Shown here piece after piece: positions 8,812 through 19,132 of a stretch of 64,000 nt of DNA (position 1 is the stretch's first letter; each line of letters begins with the position of its first letter). The stretch lies in the IMG/VR virus record IMGVR_UViG_3300044844_000854, positions 40,575 to 104,574 of that record; one strand, given 5' to 3'. The notes under the pieces are model-generated. The model ran no database searches. It saw nothing but the letters and a program-made list of their open reading frames with translations, and was not told the origin of the DNA. The position numbers and the translations under genes are program-made. This DNA is from a virus.

Positions 8812-10343
8812 TGAGAAAAATCTTACAAGGTTGGCAATTCTCTAAGGTAAGAACTACTGAAATTGCAGATATTGTAGAAATAGGCAATCAAATCCCCCTA
8901 CTAATCGAAGAAACTAATCTTCCTTTAGGTACAACTATTCATAGGGTAGTAGTAAGACAATCAATCATAAATGTAGGTGGTCAAATATCTTATGTACTTT
9001 CTAAAGCAATTGAAGATAGTCCACAAATCACTACTGATTGTTTAATTGTTAAGGTTGGTATCCCTTTAGATACAGCTCAATTCACATTTACAGGTGATAT
9101 TGCTATCCTATCTTCTGAAATTGAATACCCTAGAGCATATGATTTAAATAGATATAAGCTAGAATTTGAAGGATATGTAAATTCATACTCTACATATCGA
9201 GATGAATATATCACACAAATCATTTTACCTAGCACAAGTGGTATTGTTAAATATATAACACTACTTTATAAGGTAAATTTGGTAGGTGTACAAAGTGATC
9301 CATTCTATATCTACTCTCAAGTAAATTGCCTTAATAGTGGTGTTGCAAATAAACTCTACAATCCTTTAGAAAGTAAATTAGGTTTAAAGCTATTCAATCG
9401 CTTACCTGCATACCTTAAAAAAGAAGATGAAAAAAACGGAAATGCAACAAAAAAACTACTTAATATATTAGGTAGAACACTTGATGATGTAGAAACTAAA
9501 GTAAATCAAATCAAAAATACATATGATGTAGATAATGTAAATGCAGATAAAATACCATACATAGATAATCTTTTAGGTTGGGAAACAAATTTTGAACTAA
9601 ATGAACAGATTAGAAGATTTGAAACAAAAACTGCTATAGATGTATATAAGACTAAATCAACAACTAGAAGTATTGAACTTATCCTACAAGAGATACTTGG
9701 TTGGAATGTAGAAATTCAAGAGGGCTACCCTTATGTCTTTAGCTTAAATCAAAAACCTTATGAATTACTAGCTAAGCCTGATGATTGGAATGATACTACA
9801 GATGGTGATTGGGATCAATTGTTAGCAAACTCACCTTTATCTGTTACATATAATACAGATATGGGTATTGTTGATATAGGCTCTACATTCTCACCTATTG
9901 CAATCTTACCATCATTTTCAGATAAAAAAGATAACACAAGCAACAATTTTCAAAATCTAAATGGTGTACTTATTAAGCTATACCCACTACCTAATCGTAG
10001 GGTAAAATTAGGAAGAGATTTACTAGATAAGCTAAATGTATTACTACCACAACTATTGGTACATTATGCAGACTATTTTATCTCTGTTCAAGATGTATTT
10101 GATGAAACTATTAGACTTGGTATTGCTGATGACTATGATGATTTCTTAGGTTATGTCAATGGTGAAACACTTGGGCTCAAATCTAAGAGTGGTACAAAAA
10201 CACCATCACTTGTATTGTTTGAAACTTGGGGTGAAGATCGTGATTATGATAGCTTACTAAATGATGATTTTTATAGGCTATTCCATAATGCTATGGGTAT
10301 TGCAGGTAGCAATGTGGACGGTGGTTATACACCAAACGAATAA
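8808..10343 (+). CDS. Tail protein I-like baseplate protein
   Basis: 511 residues. After a beta-rich N-terminal domain of about 195 residues comes the tail protein I pattern: LFNRLPAYLKKED, DDVETKVNQIKNTYDVDNV, IPYIDNLLGWE, and TAIDVYKTKSTTRSIELILQEILGW (about 198-305). These proteins lie at the rim of the baseplate and link it to fibres. The start overlaps the stop of the J-like gene, so translation is probably coupled. An A-tract/CGGA element occurs inside the gene at 9430. Confidence 0.75.
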   Translation: MMRKILQGWQFSKVRTTEIADIVEIGNQIPLLIEETNLPLGTTIHRVVVRQSIINVGGQISYVLSKAIEDSPQITTDCLIVKVGIPLDTAQFTFTGDIAILSSEIEYPRAYDLNRYKLEFEGYVNSYSTYRDEYITQIILPSTSGIVKYITLLYKVNLVGVQSDPFYIYSQVNCLNSGVANKLYNPLESKLGLKLFNRLPAYLKKEDEKNGNATKKLLNILGRTLDDVETKVNQIKNTYDVDNVNADKIPYIDNLLGWETNFELNEQIRRFETKTAIDVYKTKSTTRSIELILQEILGWNVEIQEGYPYVFSLNQKPYELLAKPDDWNDTTDGDWDQLLANSPLSVTYNTDMGIVDIGSTFSPIAILPSFSDKKDNTSNNFQNLNGVLIKLYPLPNRRVKLGRDLLDKLNVLLPQLLVHYADYFISVQDVFDETIRLGIADDYDDFLGYVNGETLGLKSKSGTKTPSLVLFETWGEDRDYDSLLNDDFYRLFHNAMGIAGSNVDGGYTPNE

Positions 10344-10455
10344 CATTAAAATAGAATGATGAAAAAAAACGGAACATAAAAAAAAGATTATGCTATACAC
10401 TACACCTTAGATATTATATAAAGAGATACAAAGACATACACTAAAGGAATACAAT

Positions 10456-11010
10456 ATGAACAAAATTGCCTTAACAATTGTGGGTAAATACCAAGACACC
10501 TTGATTGATAAAAACGGAAATGTAAAAAAACATGAGATCAAAAACAATCAAGTACAACTAACTGCTCTAAAGCTAATATCTTCACTATTTAAAAACCAAG
10601 CAAATACAATTGGTATTCAATACATTGCTTTAGGTAGTGGAGATGCTACTTGGGATTTACTAACAAATAACAAACCTAGCCCAATGCTTAATAGCAACAC
10701 TACACTTACAACAGAGATATTTAGAAAAGCTATCCCTATTACAGATATTGTATTTGTAGACCCTACGGCTGCTTTTGGTCAAGGTGCAATTTCTCAAACT
10801 GCCACTACAAGATTAAGAATTACTACTCAAATTGAAGCTAGTGAAGCTAATGATTCTCTTAGAGAATTTGCTCTTTTTGGTGGTACTGCAACAGGTATGC
10901 AAAATAGTGGATTTATGATCAATTGGGTAGCACACCCCTTGATTGAAAAGACAGAAGATGTTGTTCTTAATCGTATGATTGAACTAGACTTTGTTCTAGT
11001 AAATAACTAA
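10456..11010 (+). CDS. Tail fibre/baseplate accessory protein
   Basis: 184 residues. The pattern IQYIALGSGDATWD followed by LTTEIFRKAI and LREFALFGG resembles phage tail proteins that carry the motif of constant GTG/GSG and then paired strands (often called tail-collar or minor fibre proteins). It precedes the giant structural protein. An A-tract/CGGA copy lies at codons 15-24. A promoter-like TATACA/TATAAA pair is present upstream at about 10394-10422. Function is inferred from context and fold style. Confidence 0.6.
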   Translation: MNKIALTIVGKYQDTLIDKNGNVKKHEIKNNQVQLTALKLISSLFKNQANTIGIQYIALGSGDATWDLLTNNKPSPMLNSNTTLTTEIFRKAIPITDIVFVDPTAAFGQGAISQTATTRLRITTQIEASEANDSLREFALFGGTATGMQNSGFMINWVAHPLIEKTEDVVLNRMIELDFVLVNN

Positions 11011-11060
11011 ACTAAACACACACTCTTAGAAAAAAACGGAAATTACAAAAAGGAAATAAT

Positions 11061-14000
11061 ATGACAGCTACACACAATACTAGCAAACAAAACAGTCATA
11101 AGCCTTATAAGAACTATACACAAGTAGCTTTCCAACAAGGCAAACCTGTATTAGATTATGAACTTAATGATGCACAATCAGTAGTTTTACAACAAATTAC
11201 AAGTCACCTACAAACACTTGAACAATTTTGTGGTATAGAAACATCACCTAGTGAATTTGCTATTGTTCCATTATCCTTTGCAGATCGTGGTAAGAATGAT
11301 AGAAATATTTCAAACTTTGGTATCACTCTTGGTAGATTACCTACTAAATTTGGTGTGATTGATACTACTCACCTAAAGGAAGTTGGTAAAGGTAATACTA
11401 TTGCTTTTGACTACCATAGGTTAGAATTAAATAACATTCATACAACAGAAGATCATGTTTATGAAAACTACCTACTTAAAGGTAAAATTACAGGATATGA
11501 TAGTGCAACAAGAGTAATTACAGATGAACATAAGGACTTTTCTAAGACTCACCTTGATTTAGTTCAAACTACTAAGCAATACACTTTATCACATTCAGAT
11601 ACAGATAGTGTTACACTAAATGTAATCTCTAATGGTGCAGATATTGTATTTACTAGTTGTGCAAATTCAGGTTTAAATGGAACTAGAAGATCAATCTTAT
11701 CTATCCCTACAAGTAATTCTATCTATATTGGACTTCCAATTGGTCTTACAGTAGGCGATGAATATGTAATTATCCCCAAGAACAACTTTAGTGCAATTAA
11801 AAAATCATTTGATGATGAAACAACATTTACAAACACAATTTCAGGTCAAGAGGCTAATCCCATTGTAATCACTTATGTTCAATCATTCATTGAAGATATT
11901 GCAAGTGAAGAAGATGAAGAAATTAAATTAAGTGCAATTGGTATGGAAACTACTCACCGTAAACAACTTAGATGGTGTGTTAGAACTTCTAGAGCATTTT
12001 TAAGCTCAACTGATTTAGCAAAACTTGTATTACAAGAAAACAATGTAAATGTAGGTGTATATTCTAAATATTCAAGAGAATTACTTGGTGCATATACACC
12101 ATTTGAACAACCTGTAGACACATTCTTAGACACATTCTTAAACACACAATCTGAACTACAAGAAAACGGGGATTTAAAAACACCTTTAGCAACACAGGTA
12201 ATGCCTATATCATTAAAACTAGGCAATTTAGAAGCACCTGAATTATCTCAAAGCTATAACAATGTATACCAAAGCAAAGGTATCTCTAGTCAATCCTTCT
12301 TTGTTAAGAATAGAGCAAGTGTATTATCTATCAAAACACTAAAGGCAGTTCTATTACAGGTATTACAAGGCAACACATCACTTAATACAGAAGATGCTTT
12401 AGGTAGTGAATTTGACATCTCTATTCTACAGGTACATACTGCATCATCTAAAAGAGAAGGAAATAGCATAGTACGAAATGATACTCTTTCACCTTATTTG
12501 TATGCAGGTTTTGTGTATGAAACACCTACTGTAGCTAATACACCTATGGCTATCCCAATGTTTAACCCATTTAAACAAGGTGTACCTGAAGGTTTTCCTG
12601 TAATTGTAGATGGTTACTTCTACCAACCACCTAGAATTTTTCAATCACAATCAGAAATCTCTACAGAATTATTGCAAGCTAAATCAATGACTTATTCTTT
12701 AGGTTATATGCCTGAAAGTGATGATTTGATTACTTCACTTATGCCATTTAGTGAAAACACAGTATTCCAACCATTCACATTTAGATCAATTGTTCAAAGA
12801 CAAAATAGTGATCTACAAATTACACCTATTGCATTTGAAACACTTGGTCAAAAATTAGCATTTAATGATATTTCTGCCATTGCTATGCTAGGTATTGGTA
12901 GTGCTTTCTCTATCAGTAATAACACCATATTTGACGGATTTACTACTATACCAACTATTTCTGCAACAGGCTTTGATGGAATTGATGTAGGTTTTTCTGG
13001 TCAATTATCCACAACACAAAATACTATCTTAGGGCTAAACGAATATAGTAAGAATGTATTTGGTGGTATTGTTTTCTCAAATCCAATTCTTGCAGGTGAT
13101 ATTCCTAGCATTGCAACTCAAATCAATCACAAAGATAGCACTGATCAAACTTTGGTAGGTTATTATCTTCCTAAGGCAGTTGAAGATCAAGATGGTAATC
13201 AAACTCACTTTGTTAGCTATAATGATAAAAAACTAGGTTATTCTCTCTATAAAGATGAACAAACTTTAAGAATGAGAGAATTTGAAAATGGTATTTTACA
13301 AGCATCTGTTTTTGCAAATACATTCAATTTAAGAAAATTAGCAATCAAAACACAAGCATCACTAGAAGCAGATTTATTTACTCTTGATGTTCCACATGCT
13401 TTAGATATTTTTAGATCAGGATCAATTCAATCTGCTATTTCTCAAGCACAGTATGACAATGCAAATACTCTTTTAGACACTAATCCTGAATATAGTTCTA
13501 TTGTATATAATGCTATTCAGTTATCTGCATTCTCTGAAATTGCATTATCTTATGGATCTTCAATATCTGCTTATTTTGGTGTATCTCAATTCCCTGCAAT
13601 TAGATCATTTCTATCTAATTCAAAGATTATGGGTAACTTTTCATCAAGTGCTAATCCACTTAGTAATCTATTTAGTAGCAATATCAATGCATTACCTAGT
13701 TTACCATTCACTTTTTGGGGTAATACTAACACACTAATCTCATCAAGTAATATTGGCAATTTATCTACTACTACTGTTGATTTAGGTACTGGTACATTTG
13801 ATGTTGAATCTGTAAATTATCAATCAGGCAGTGTTTCTTTACAGTCTACTTATCGTGCATTTGATAGATCATACATTCAAAGTAATGATGACTTAGATCA
13901 ATTACATGATACTCTTTTAGATCATGAATTAGGTGCTTGGGCAGTAAAGCGAATTTCATTTGATCAATTCCATACAAACACTTCTTTAGATGCATTACAA

Positions 14001-17000
14001 TCTACATCTACATTTAGCAATAGAAATACATCTGCATCGCTAAGATACCATGTAGGCGATTTCTATCCAGGTGAAGTAGATGCAAGGGGTATTCCTAGAA
14101 ATCTTTTGGTAGATACTCTTAATCTCTATGTTAAATTAGAGCCACTACCTTTAGTGCATTGGTATACTATGCCTAAACACCAACATTCTGTTCTTGAGGG
14201 TAGCTTAGATGTAAGTGAGGCTATTGCAACATTGCTTGATATTTCTCATTCAAGAGGTATTCCTGATCACTTATTTAATTTGGGTAAGCAATTTACAACT
14301 AAACATATTGATAGTCAAAACACAATTGTAGATAAAGCAGCACTTAATGTTGACTATTTCTTAAATAAAGCAAACACAGATAATCTAAACCTTGCATCAG
14401 GTTTTGATCAAGCTAATGATAAGACAAGTGGATTTATCTCTTTTGAATTTTCAGGAACTAATAATTCTCAGAATGGATATAGTGTTGTTAAAAACATTAT
14501 CCCATCTTGGTTAGGTAGTAATTTTGCAAGCACACTACCTGGATTTGGATTATCTGCAAGAACAACACTTAATGAATCAGAAAAACAAGACCTTAGAAAT
14601 AGTACTGCATCTAATAGTTTACTTAGCTATGCAAACACTAATTTAAATGTAGGTGATATTGATCCTATGGGTATCTCATTACCTAATCAAGCACAACCAT
14701 TTATTCATTGGTATCACCCAAATATGGATAATATTAAATCTAAGAGTGCTACGATCTATACAAGTCCTTCATTTACTATTCCTGAAATGCAGATGTATGC
14801 AAAATGGGGTAGAAGATCATTGGTTATTCCTGCATTAGTGCCTATGTCAACTAGTAATGATATTGCACAAGCATCTTTTCAAGGTTTATTTCAATCTGTA
14901 GGTGGTGGATATTCTACAAATATTCCTGCTGATGGTGATAATGATGGTATTCTTATCAATAATGCAGGTATACCTACTACTGATGTATTCGATTTTACTT
15001 CTAGCATTGGTGGATTAAATGTAATTACCAAGTTCGACGGTGTTGAGCTTAGAACTATTGACGATCCACAATTATTAGCAGATGGTTACAATGCATCTAT
15101 ATATGCTGATACTTATACACATCATTCTAGTGGTTTAAATGGTAAATTTATTTTATCAGATAGACAACCTGATGGCACAAATACAGATATTGCACAAAAT
15201 CAGGACTACTACAATAAATTCCCAATGACACTAAACACCACTAGATTAAAGGTACAACAATCATTAGATTATACACCAAGTCAGGTTAGTGGTTTCATTA
15301 AACAAATTACACAAAGATCAGGTAATCCAAGACCTGTATATTTACCTGCAAGTGCATATTTTTATAATAATGCTGTTACAAATACGGATAATGCAGGCAC
15401 ACTAACTGTAGATGAAACAATTACTAATGGATCTGCAATATCTTCTCGCGTAGATGCAATGCAAACAGGCATGGGATTTCACCCTGCAATCAATTGGATT
15501 GGTAAATCATTTGCTGATATTAGACAAACAATCGCTACATCAGTAGGATTTGATGCATATAACAAAAAAGAATTTGATTTTAGATCATTCCCAACAGATG
15601 AAGATCAATTAATTTTTGAGCCTGCAATTAGAAATGCAAATCAAACAATTCATACTGGTATTGCATCATTCAAAGGTATGCTTGGCACAGAAGAAGCATG
15701 GTCTACACCTGCAATGAGAGCTTGCTTATCTACTGAAACTGTAGCTTACTTGAACTTTATGACTAAGACATACACATTTATTCCAGGTCATGATAGTATT
15801 CACCCTTATGATGATGTTAGCTATTTTGCTGACTCTAAGGCAACACCTGTATGGCTTACAACATTAAAATCAGGTCTTGATAAAGTACCAGGTAAAGGTG
15901 TTGCTAAGGATACTGATACTGCTTATGCAGGTAGTATGGGTACAAATATGCATACAACAGGTGCATCATTATTTATTGATGATTTGGTCTTTGGTGTAAA
16001 TCGTGGCACATATCGTGATGCAAATGGTAATCCTGCTAGTGATTTATTTGAACTTGCATCTAAGAAAATTATTGAAGGACTTGCAAGTGGCATACAATCT
16101 TTTCAAGCTAAAGCTATTAAATATACACCAATTATCAATGCATTCTCTAAGGGTAGTATGCAGACCAAATTGCTATATAATTGTTCTTTAAGAGTATTAC
16201 ACTCTAGACCAAATAGCTCTAAGGTAGGACAATCTACTGCACCTAGATCACTTACAGAGATGTTTTTATGTGTTGATGGTGAAAATAATAGATTGATTGC
16301 ATTACCTAGATCAACTATGGATAAAGCAGAATACAAGCCATATATTCATGTTCAAGGTATCTCTAAGGCTCTCAATCATGATTATGTAGCAACTAGTGAA
16401 GATCACCCAAATCACAAGTATATGCAACATTTAGATAGCATGATTAGTGATACACTTGGTATTGGTCAATCATTTGATAATGCTACACCATTTATCTCTG
16501 AGCAACCATTGGCATATAAGAATGCAATTCCTTTAGCTAGTTTTGTTGAAACTGATCCTTGTAGTTGTGAAGGTGAACCATTAAGACAGGTAACATCACA
16601 AGATTATACTACTGCTAGAAATGGTGATACATTCAATGCAGATCCATTTGATTTTGCATATGATAGATCAACTAAAGTAACACTAGATGAGACAAATTTA
16701 AGTGGCATCAATCCAATGATTTCTGCAAGTTCAAGCAATAGTGGTGTTGAATATGAATTGCTATCATCTCTTAGTGCTTTACACCAACAAGCTAGTGATA
16801 TTGGATTGACTGCAAATATTGGTAAGAGTACTCATGCAAACTCATACACACTACAGGATTTAATTCCTACTGCAAATGAGATGACATTGCCAGGTGATCA
16901 TGAGATTACATTTGTTCTCTACACAGGTAAGCATGGTCAAATGTATGTAGAAGATATGTTAGAGTCATTTAATCCCAATGTTGCAGGATGTCATATTAAG

Positions 17001-17159
17001 GCAACTATTGAGATCAACAGACCAACACAATACATTTCATCTACTGCACAAGAGAATGTACACTATGGTAAGACACTTGATGGACAACCAATTGAAACAT
17101 ACAAGATTGCAGGTGGTACACCACAAATTCTTACAGATATGACTGTAGTTACTCTTTGA
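11061..17159 (+). CDS. Giant tail/baseplate structural protein (DUF4815-like N-terminus)
   Basis: 2032 residues, the largest gene in the window. The N-terminus has FQQGKPVLDYELNDAQ at about 24-40, the signature of phage structural proteins whose start reads FQxGxxxLDxxxN. The rest is rich in Ser, Thr, Asn and Gly, low in Cys, with no long coiled coil seen, as in extended fibres or large baseplate appendages. It ends with a beta-rich domain (YKIAGGTPQILTDMTVVTL). No enzymatic motif was found. It lies after the gpI-like gene, so a receptor-contacting appendage is likely. A degenerate copy of the A-tract/CGGA element lies at 12163. Confidence 0.7.
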   Translation: MTATHNTSKQNSHKPYKNYTQVAFQQGKPVLDYELNDAQSVVLQQITSHLQTLEQFCGIETSPSEFAIVPLSFADRGKNDRNISNFGITLGRLPTKFGVIDTTHLKEVGKGNTIAFDYHRLELNNIHTTEDHVYENYLLKGKITGYDSATRVITDEHKDFSKTHLDLVQTTKQYTLSHSDTDSVTLNVISNGADIVFTSCANSGLNGTRRSILSIPTSNSIYIGLPIGLTVGDEYVIIPKNNFSAIKKSFDDETTFTNTISGQEANPIVITYVQSFIEDIASEEDEEIKLSAIGMETTHRKQLRWCVRTSRAFLSSTDLAKLVLQENNVNVGVYSKYSRELLGAYTPFEQPVDTFLDTFLNTQSELQENGDLKTPLATQVMPISLKLGNLEAPELSQSYNNVYQSKGISSQSFFVKNRASVLSIKTLKAVLLQVLQGNTSLNTEDALGSEFDISILQVHTASSKREGNSIVRNDTLSPYLYAGFVYETPTVANTPMAIPMFNPFKQGVPEGFPVIVDGYFYQPPRIFQSQSEISTELLQAKSMTYSLGYMPESDDLITSLMPFSENTVFQPFTFRSIVQRQNSDLQITPIAFETLGQKLAFNDISAIAMLGIGSAFSISNNTIFDGFTTIPTISATGFDGIDVGFSGQLSTTQNTILGLNEYSKNVFGGIVFSNPILAGDIPSIATQINHKDSTDQTLVGYYLPKAVEDQDGNQTHFVSYNDKKLGYSLYKDEQTLRMREFENGILQASVFANTFNLRKLAIKTQASLEADLFTLDVPHALDIFRSGSIQSAISQAQYDNANTLLDTNPEYSSIVYNAIQLSAFSEIALSYGSSISAYFGVSQFPAIRSFLSNSKIMGNFSSSANPLSNLFSSNINALPSLPFTFWGNTNTLISSSNIGNLSTTTVDLGTGTFDVESVNYQSGSVSLQSTYRAFDRSYIQSNDDLDQLHDTLLDHELGAWAVKRISFDQFHTNTSLDALQSTSTFSNRNTSASLRYHVGDFYPGEVDARGIPRNLLVDTLNLYVKLEPLPLVHWYTMPKHQHSVLEGSLDVSEAIATLLDISHSRGIPDHLFNLGKQFTTKHIDSQNTIVDKAALNVDYFLNKANTDNLNLASGFDQANDKTSGFISFEFSGTNNSQNGYSVVKNIIPSWLGSNFASTLPGFGLSARTTLNESEKQDLRNSTASNSLLSYANTNLNVGDIDPMGISLPNQAQPFIHWYHPNMDNIKSKSATIYTSPSFTIPEMQMYAKWGRRSLVIPALVPMSTSNDIAQASFQGLFQSVGGGYSTNIPADGDNDGILINNAGIPTTDVFDFTSSIGGLNVITKFDGVELRTIDDPQLLADGYNASIYADTYTHHSSGLNGKFILSDRQPDGTNTDIAQNQDYYNKFPMTLNTTRLKVQQSLDYTPSQVSGFIKQITQRSGNPRPVYLPASAYFYNNAVTNTDNAGTLTVDETITNGSAISSRVDAMQTGMGFHPAINWIGKSFADIRQTIATSVGFDAYNKKEFDFRSFPTDEDQLIFEPAIRNANQTIHTGIASFKGMLGTEEAWSTPAMRACLSTETVAYLNFMTKTYTFIPGHDSIHPYDDVSYFADSKATPVWLTTLKSGLDKVPGKGVAKDTDTAYAGSMGTNMHTTGASLFIDDLVFGVNRGTYRDANGNPASDLFELASKKIIEGLASGIQSFQAKAIKYTPIINAFSKGSMQTKLLYNCSLRVLHSRPNSSKVGQSTAPRSLTEMFLCVDGENNRLIALPRSTMDKAEYKPYIHVQGISKALNHDYVATSEDHPNHKYMQHLDSMISDTLGIGQSFDNATPFISEQPLAYKNAIPLASFVETDPCSCEGEPLRQVTSQDYTTARNGDTFNADPFDFAYDRSTKVTLDETNLSGINPMISASSSNSGVEYELLSSLSALHQQASDIGLTANIGKSTHANSYTLQDLIPTANEMTLPGDHEITFVLYTGKHGQMYVEDMLESFNPNVAGCHIKATIEINRPTQYISSTAQENVHYGKTLDGQPIETYKIAGGTPQILTDMTVVTL

Positions 17160-17248
17160 TAAATAAGCTAAAATAAGAATATTGATTGAATTTCTTTTAG
17201 ATAAGGTATAATATCTCTGTATCACATTAAAAAACGGAGATAGAAAAA

Positions 17249-17623
17249 ATGGCAGCAATTCCTTACGATAGTCCATATAAGGCTACAACTAAAGAAATTA
17301 CATGGGATACAACAAATCCATTAAACTTAACAACAGATGCAAAATTAGATGGCACAAGAGCATTTAGATTAGCCGTATCATCTTTGCCTGCAGGAGCAAC
17401 AATCTCTTTACAAGGTGCATTGATTGAAACACCATCTTTAGATGCACATTGGTCAACCATTTCTAGCTTGACTTCAAGTGGATTTATTACTGATTTTGAT
17501 AATCACTATAAGATTATGCCACATAAGGTTAGATTAAAACAAACTGCAGGTGCTACTACATCAAATGCTACTAAAGTGCTTGTTGTATCTAAGCATATTC
17601 CACCTGAATTAACTAAGCCTTAA
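17249..17623 (+). CDS. Hypothetical virion-region protein
   Basis: 124 residues, rich in Thr, Ala and Ser, mostly beta, with no recognised family. A -10-like TATAAT at 17207 with a poorly matched -35 lies about 40 bases upstream, and an A-tract/CGGAG element gives the ribosome site directly before the ATG. Its place between the giant tail protein and the holin region suggests a small head or tail decoration protein. Confidence 0.65.
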   Translation: MAAIPYDSPYKATTKEITWDTTNPLNLTTDAKLDGTRAFRLAVSSLPAGATISLQGALIETPSLDAHWSTISSLTSSGFITDFDNHYKIMPHKVRLKQTAGATTSNATKVLVVSKHIPPELTKP

Positions 17624-17653
17624 TAGATAGCATAAAAAAACGGAGATTACAAA

Positions 17654-18250
17654 ATGGAAAAGATTTTAGAATTCTTAGCTAAACAATACTTAAAGACTAA
17701 TAACATTGCACCTACTACAAGTGATTTGATTTCATTGTTAGAAATCTGTCAACAAGAAAGCACATACTCTCAAGCAGTGCAAGCAAAGATTTTGGATATT
17801 CAAAAACCTGTATCTGTTATTCAGCAAGTAGGTAGTAATGCGATTGCTAAATTTAAAACAATCATTGTAAATGGCAAGAAAGTACAAGTACCTGTTCAAG
17901 GTGGCACAACTACTACTGCTACTACTAAGGTTGTTGATAAGAGTAGCCCAAATGGTGCTATTGCATTGATTGATATTATTAAAGGTGCTACAGGTGATAC
18001 ACTAATCAATAGTGATGTATCTAAATGGCTTGTGGATAGTCCAAAAACTATGGAACTTCCCTTTAGTGATTTTGTTCTTACTAGTGATATTGTTGTATTT
18101 ACTCAAGGTAATACTACTTGTTTTGGTATTACTACTAAGCCTATTACAAGTGAATTACTAGAAGTATTTGTATGGATTTCTAAGCCACAAGTTTTATCCA
18201 TTCCGTTTTCTTCTGTATCTAAAGTATATCGTTTATTACAAGAACCATAA
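17654..18250 (+). CDS. Hypothetical protein in the tail/lysis region
   Basis: 198 residues. The first 60 residues are helical (MEKILEFLAKQYLKTNNIAP). A Thr-rich linker follows (GGTTTTATTKV), then a beta domain of about 110 residues. Family not recognised. The A-tract/CGGAG element serves as the ribosome site. The two-part build with a flexible linker would suit a virion protein, but nothing else supports a function. Confidence 0.6.
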   Translation: MEKILEFLAKQYLKTNNIAPTTSDLISLLEICQQESTYSQAVQAKILDIQKPVSVIQQVGSNAIAKFKTIIVNGKKVQVPVQGGTTTTATTKVVDKSSPNGAIALIDIIKGATGDTLINSDVSKWLVDSPKTMELPFSDFVLTSDIVVFTQGNTTCFGITTKPITSELLEVFVWISKPQVLSIPFSSVSKVYRLLQEP

Positions 18251-18274
18251 GCATAAAAAACGGAGAATAACAAA

Positions 18275-18643
18275 ATGACTATGACTACAATATTAGAACA
18301 ATTACTACCTATTATGGGTACTGTTGTAAGTGCAATTGTTTCTTATGTACTCACTCTTCTAGCTAAGAGATACCAACTACAATTAAGCAATGAACAAGAA
18401 ACTCAATTAAGACTTACTGTTCGTTCTGCTATTGCAGGTGCTGAAGAATGGGGTGCAAGAAAAATGAATGTTGAAAAACTTGATTATGTTAGTGGTAAGG
18501 AAAAGGCAGATTATGCTTTAGCTATCATTAAGAGTTTATACCCAAAAGCAGAACAAGAAGATATGTTAAAGCTGATTGACTGTGAAATTGCTACTATGCA
18601 AGACTTGGGTGCAACTAAAAGAAAAATCGACATTGAAATCTAA
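18275..18643 (+). CDS. Holin-like protein (LLH family-like)
   Basis: 122 residues. One hydrophobic segment at about 8-28 (LLPIMGTVVSAIVSYVLTLL) is followed by a charged, helical cytoplasmic part containing LRLTVRSAIAGAEEWG and KADYALAIIKSLYP. This is the pattern of LLH-type phage holins, in which a single N-terminal membrane helix precedes a soluble domain. Holins form membrane lesions that release endolysin at the end of infection. The endolysin candidates here lie more than 40 kb downstream. An immediately following 43-codon membrane gene may be a partner. Confidence 0.65.
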   Translation: MTMTTILEQLLPIMGTVVSAIVSYVLTLLAKRYQLQLSNEQETQLRLTVRSAIAGAEEWGARKMNVEKLDYVSGKEKADYALAIIKSLYPKAEQEDMLKLIDCEIATMQDLGATKRKIDIEI

Positions 18644-18653
18644 GGTATAATAA

Positions 18654-18785
18654 ATGATAACAAGCATTGTCACTATCTTAGCTACTGCACTTACACCTGT
18701 TATTGTTAAGGCTATTGAAAAAGCACTTGATTTAGATAAGCCTACTACCAAAAAACCTACTAAAAAGAAAAAAACGGAAGGTTAA
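18654..18785 (+). CDS. Small membrane protein next to the holin
   Basis: A 43-codon gene in the gap between the holin-like gene and the next tail gene. It encodes a hydrophobic helix (about 3-20, TSIVTILATALTPVIVKAI) followed by a Lys-rich tail (KKPTKKKKTEG). The ATG follows the holin stop by 10 bases and its stop lies 2 bases before the next ATG, so it fits the operon exactly. Size and build suit a second holin, antiholin or small lysis regulator. The A-tract/CGGA element overlaps its last codons and serves the following gene. Confidence 0.55.
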   Translation: MITSIVTILATALTPVIVKAIEKALDLDKPTTKKPTKKKKTEG

Positions 18786-18787
18786 AA

Positions 18788-19132
18788 ATGGCAGGATTAC
18801 ATAACATAGAAATCATACAAGGATCAACATTTACACTAGAGATACAATGGAAAGATGCAGATGATACACCTATCTCTTTAGATGGATTTCAAATTCATAT
18901 GCAAATTAGAAAATCTTTTGAAGATAACTCTACACCACTTGTTGATTTATCTCTAGGTAATGGTATAACTCTTACAGGTGAAATTGGTGGACTTAAAATC
19001 ACAATTCCACATACTGTTACTAGAAATATTACACAATCCACAGCAAAGTATGATATAGAAATTACTACACCTGATGAAGTAATCAATCTTCTTCGTGGCA
19101 ATGTAAATATCATAGGAGAAATTACAAGATGA
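18788..19132 (+). CDS. Small beta-sandwich tail protein (BppU N-terminal-like)
   Basis: 114 residues with the pattern IEIIQGSTFTLEIQWKDADD, then DGFQIHMQIRKSF and a closing YDIEITTPDEV. This resembles the Ig-like beta-sandwich domain found at the N-terminus of baseplate upper proteins and in other phage tail proteins. It would attach a fibre or receptor-binding protein. Its stop overlaps the next start (ATGA), and fibre genes follow. Confidence 0.55.
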   Translation: MAGLHNIEIIQGSTFTLEIQWKDADDTPISLDGFQIHMQIRKSFEDNSTPLVDLSLGNGITLTGEIGGLKITIPHTVTRNITQSTAKYDIEITTPDEVINLLRGNVNIIGEITR

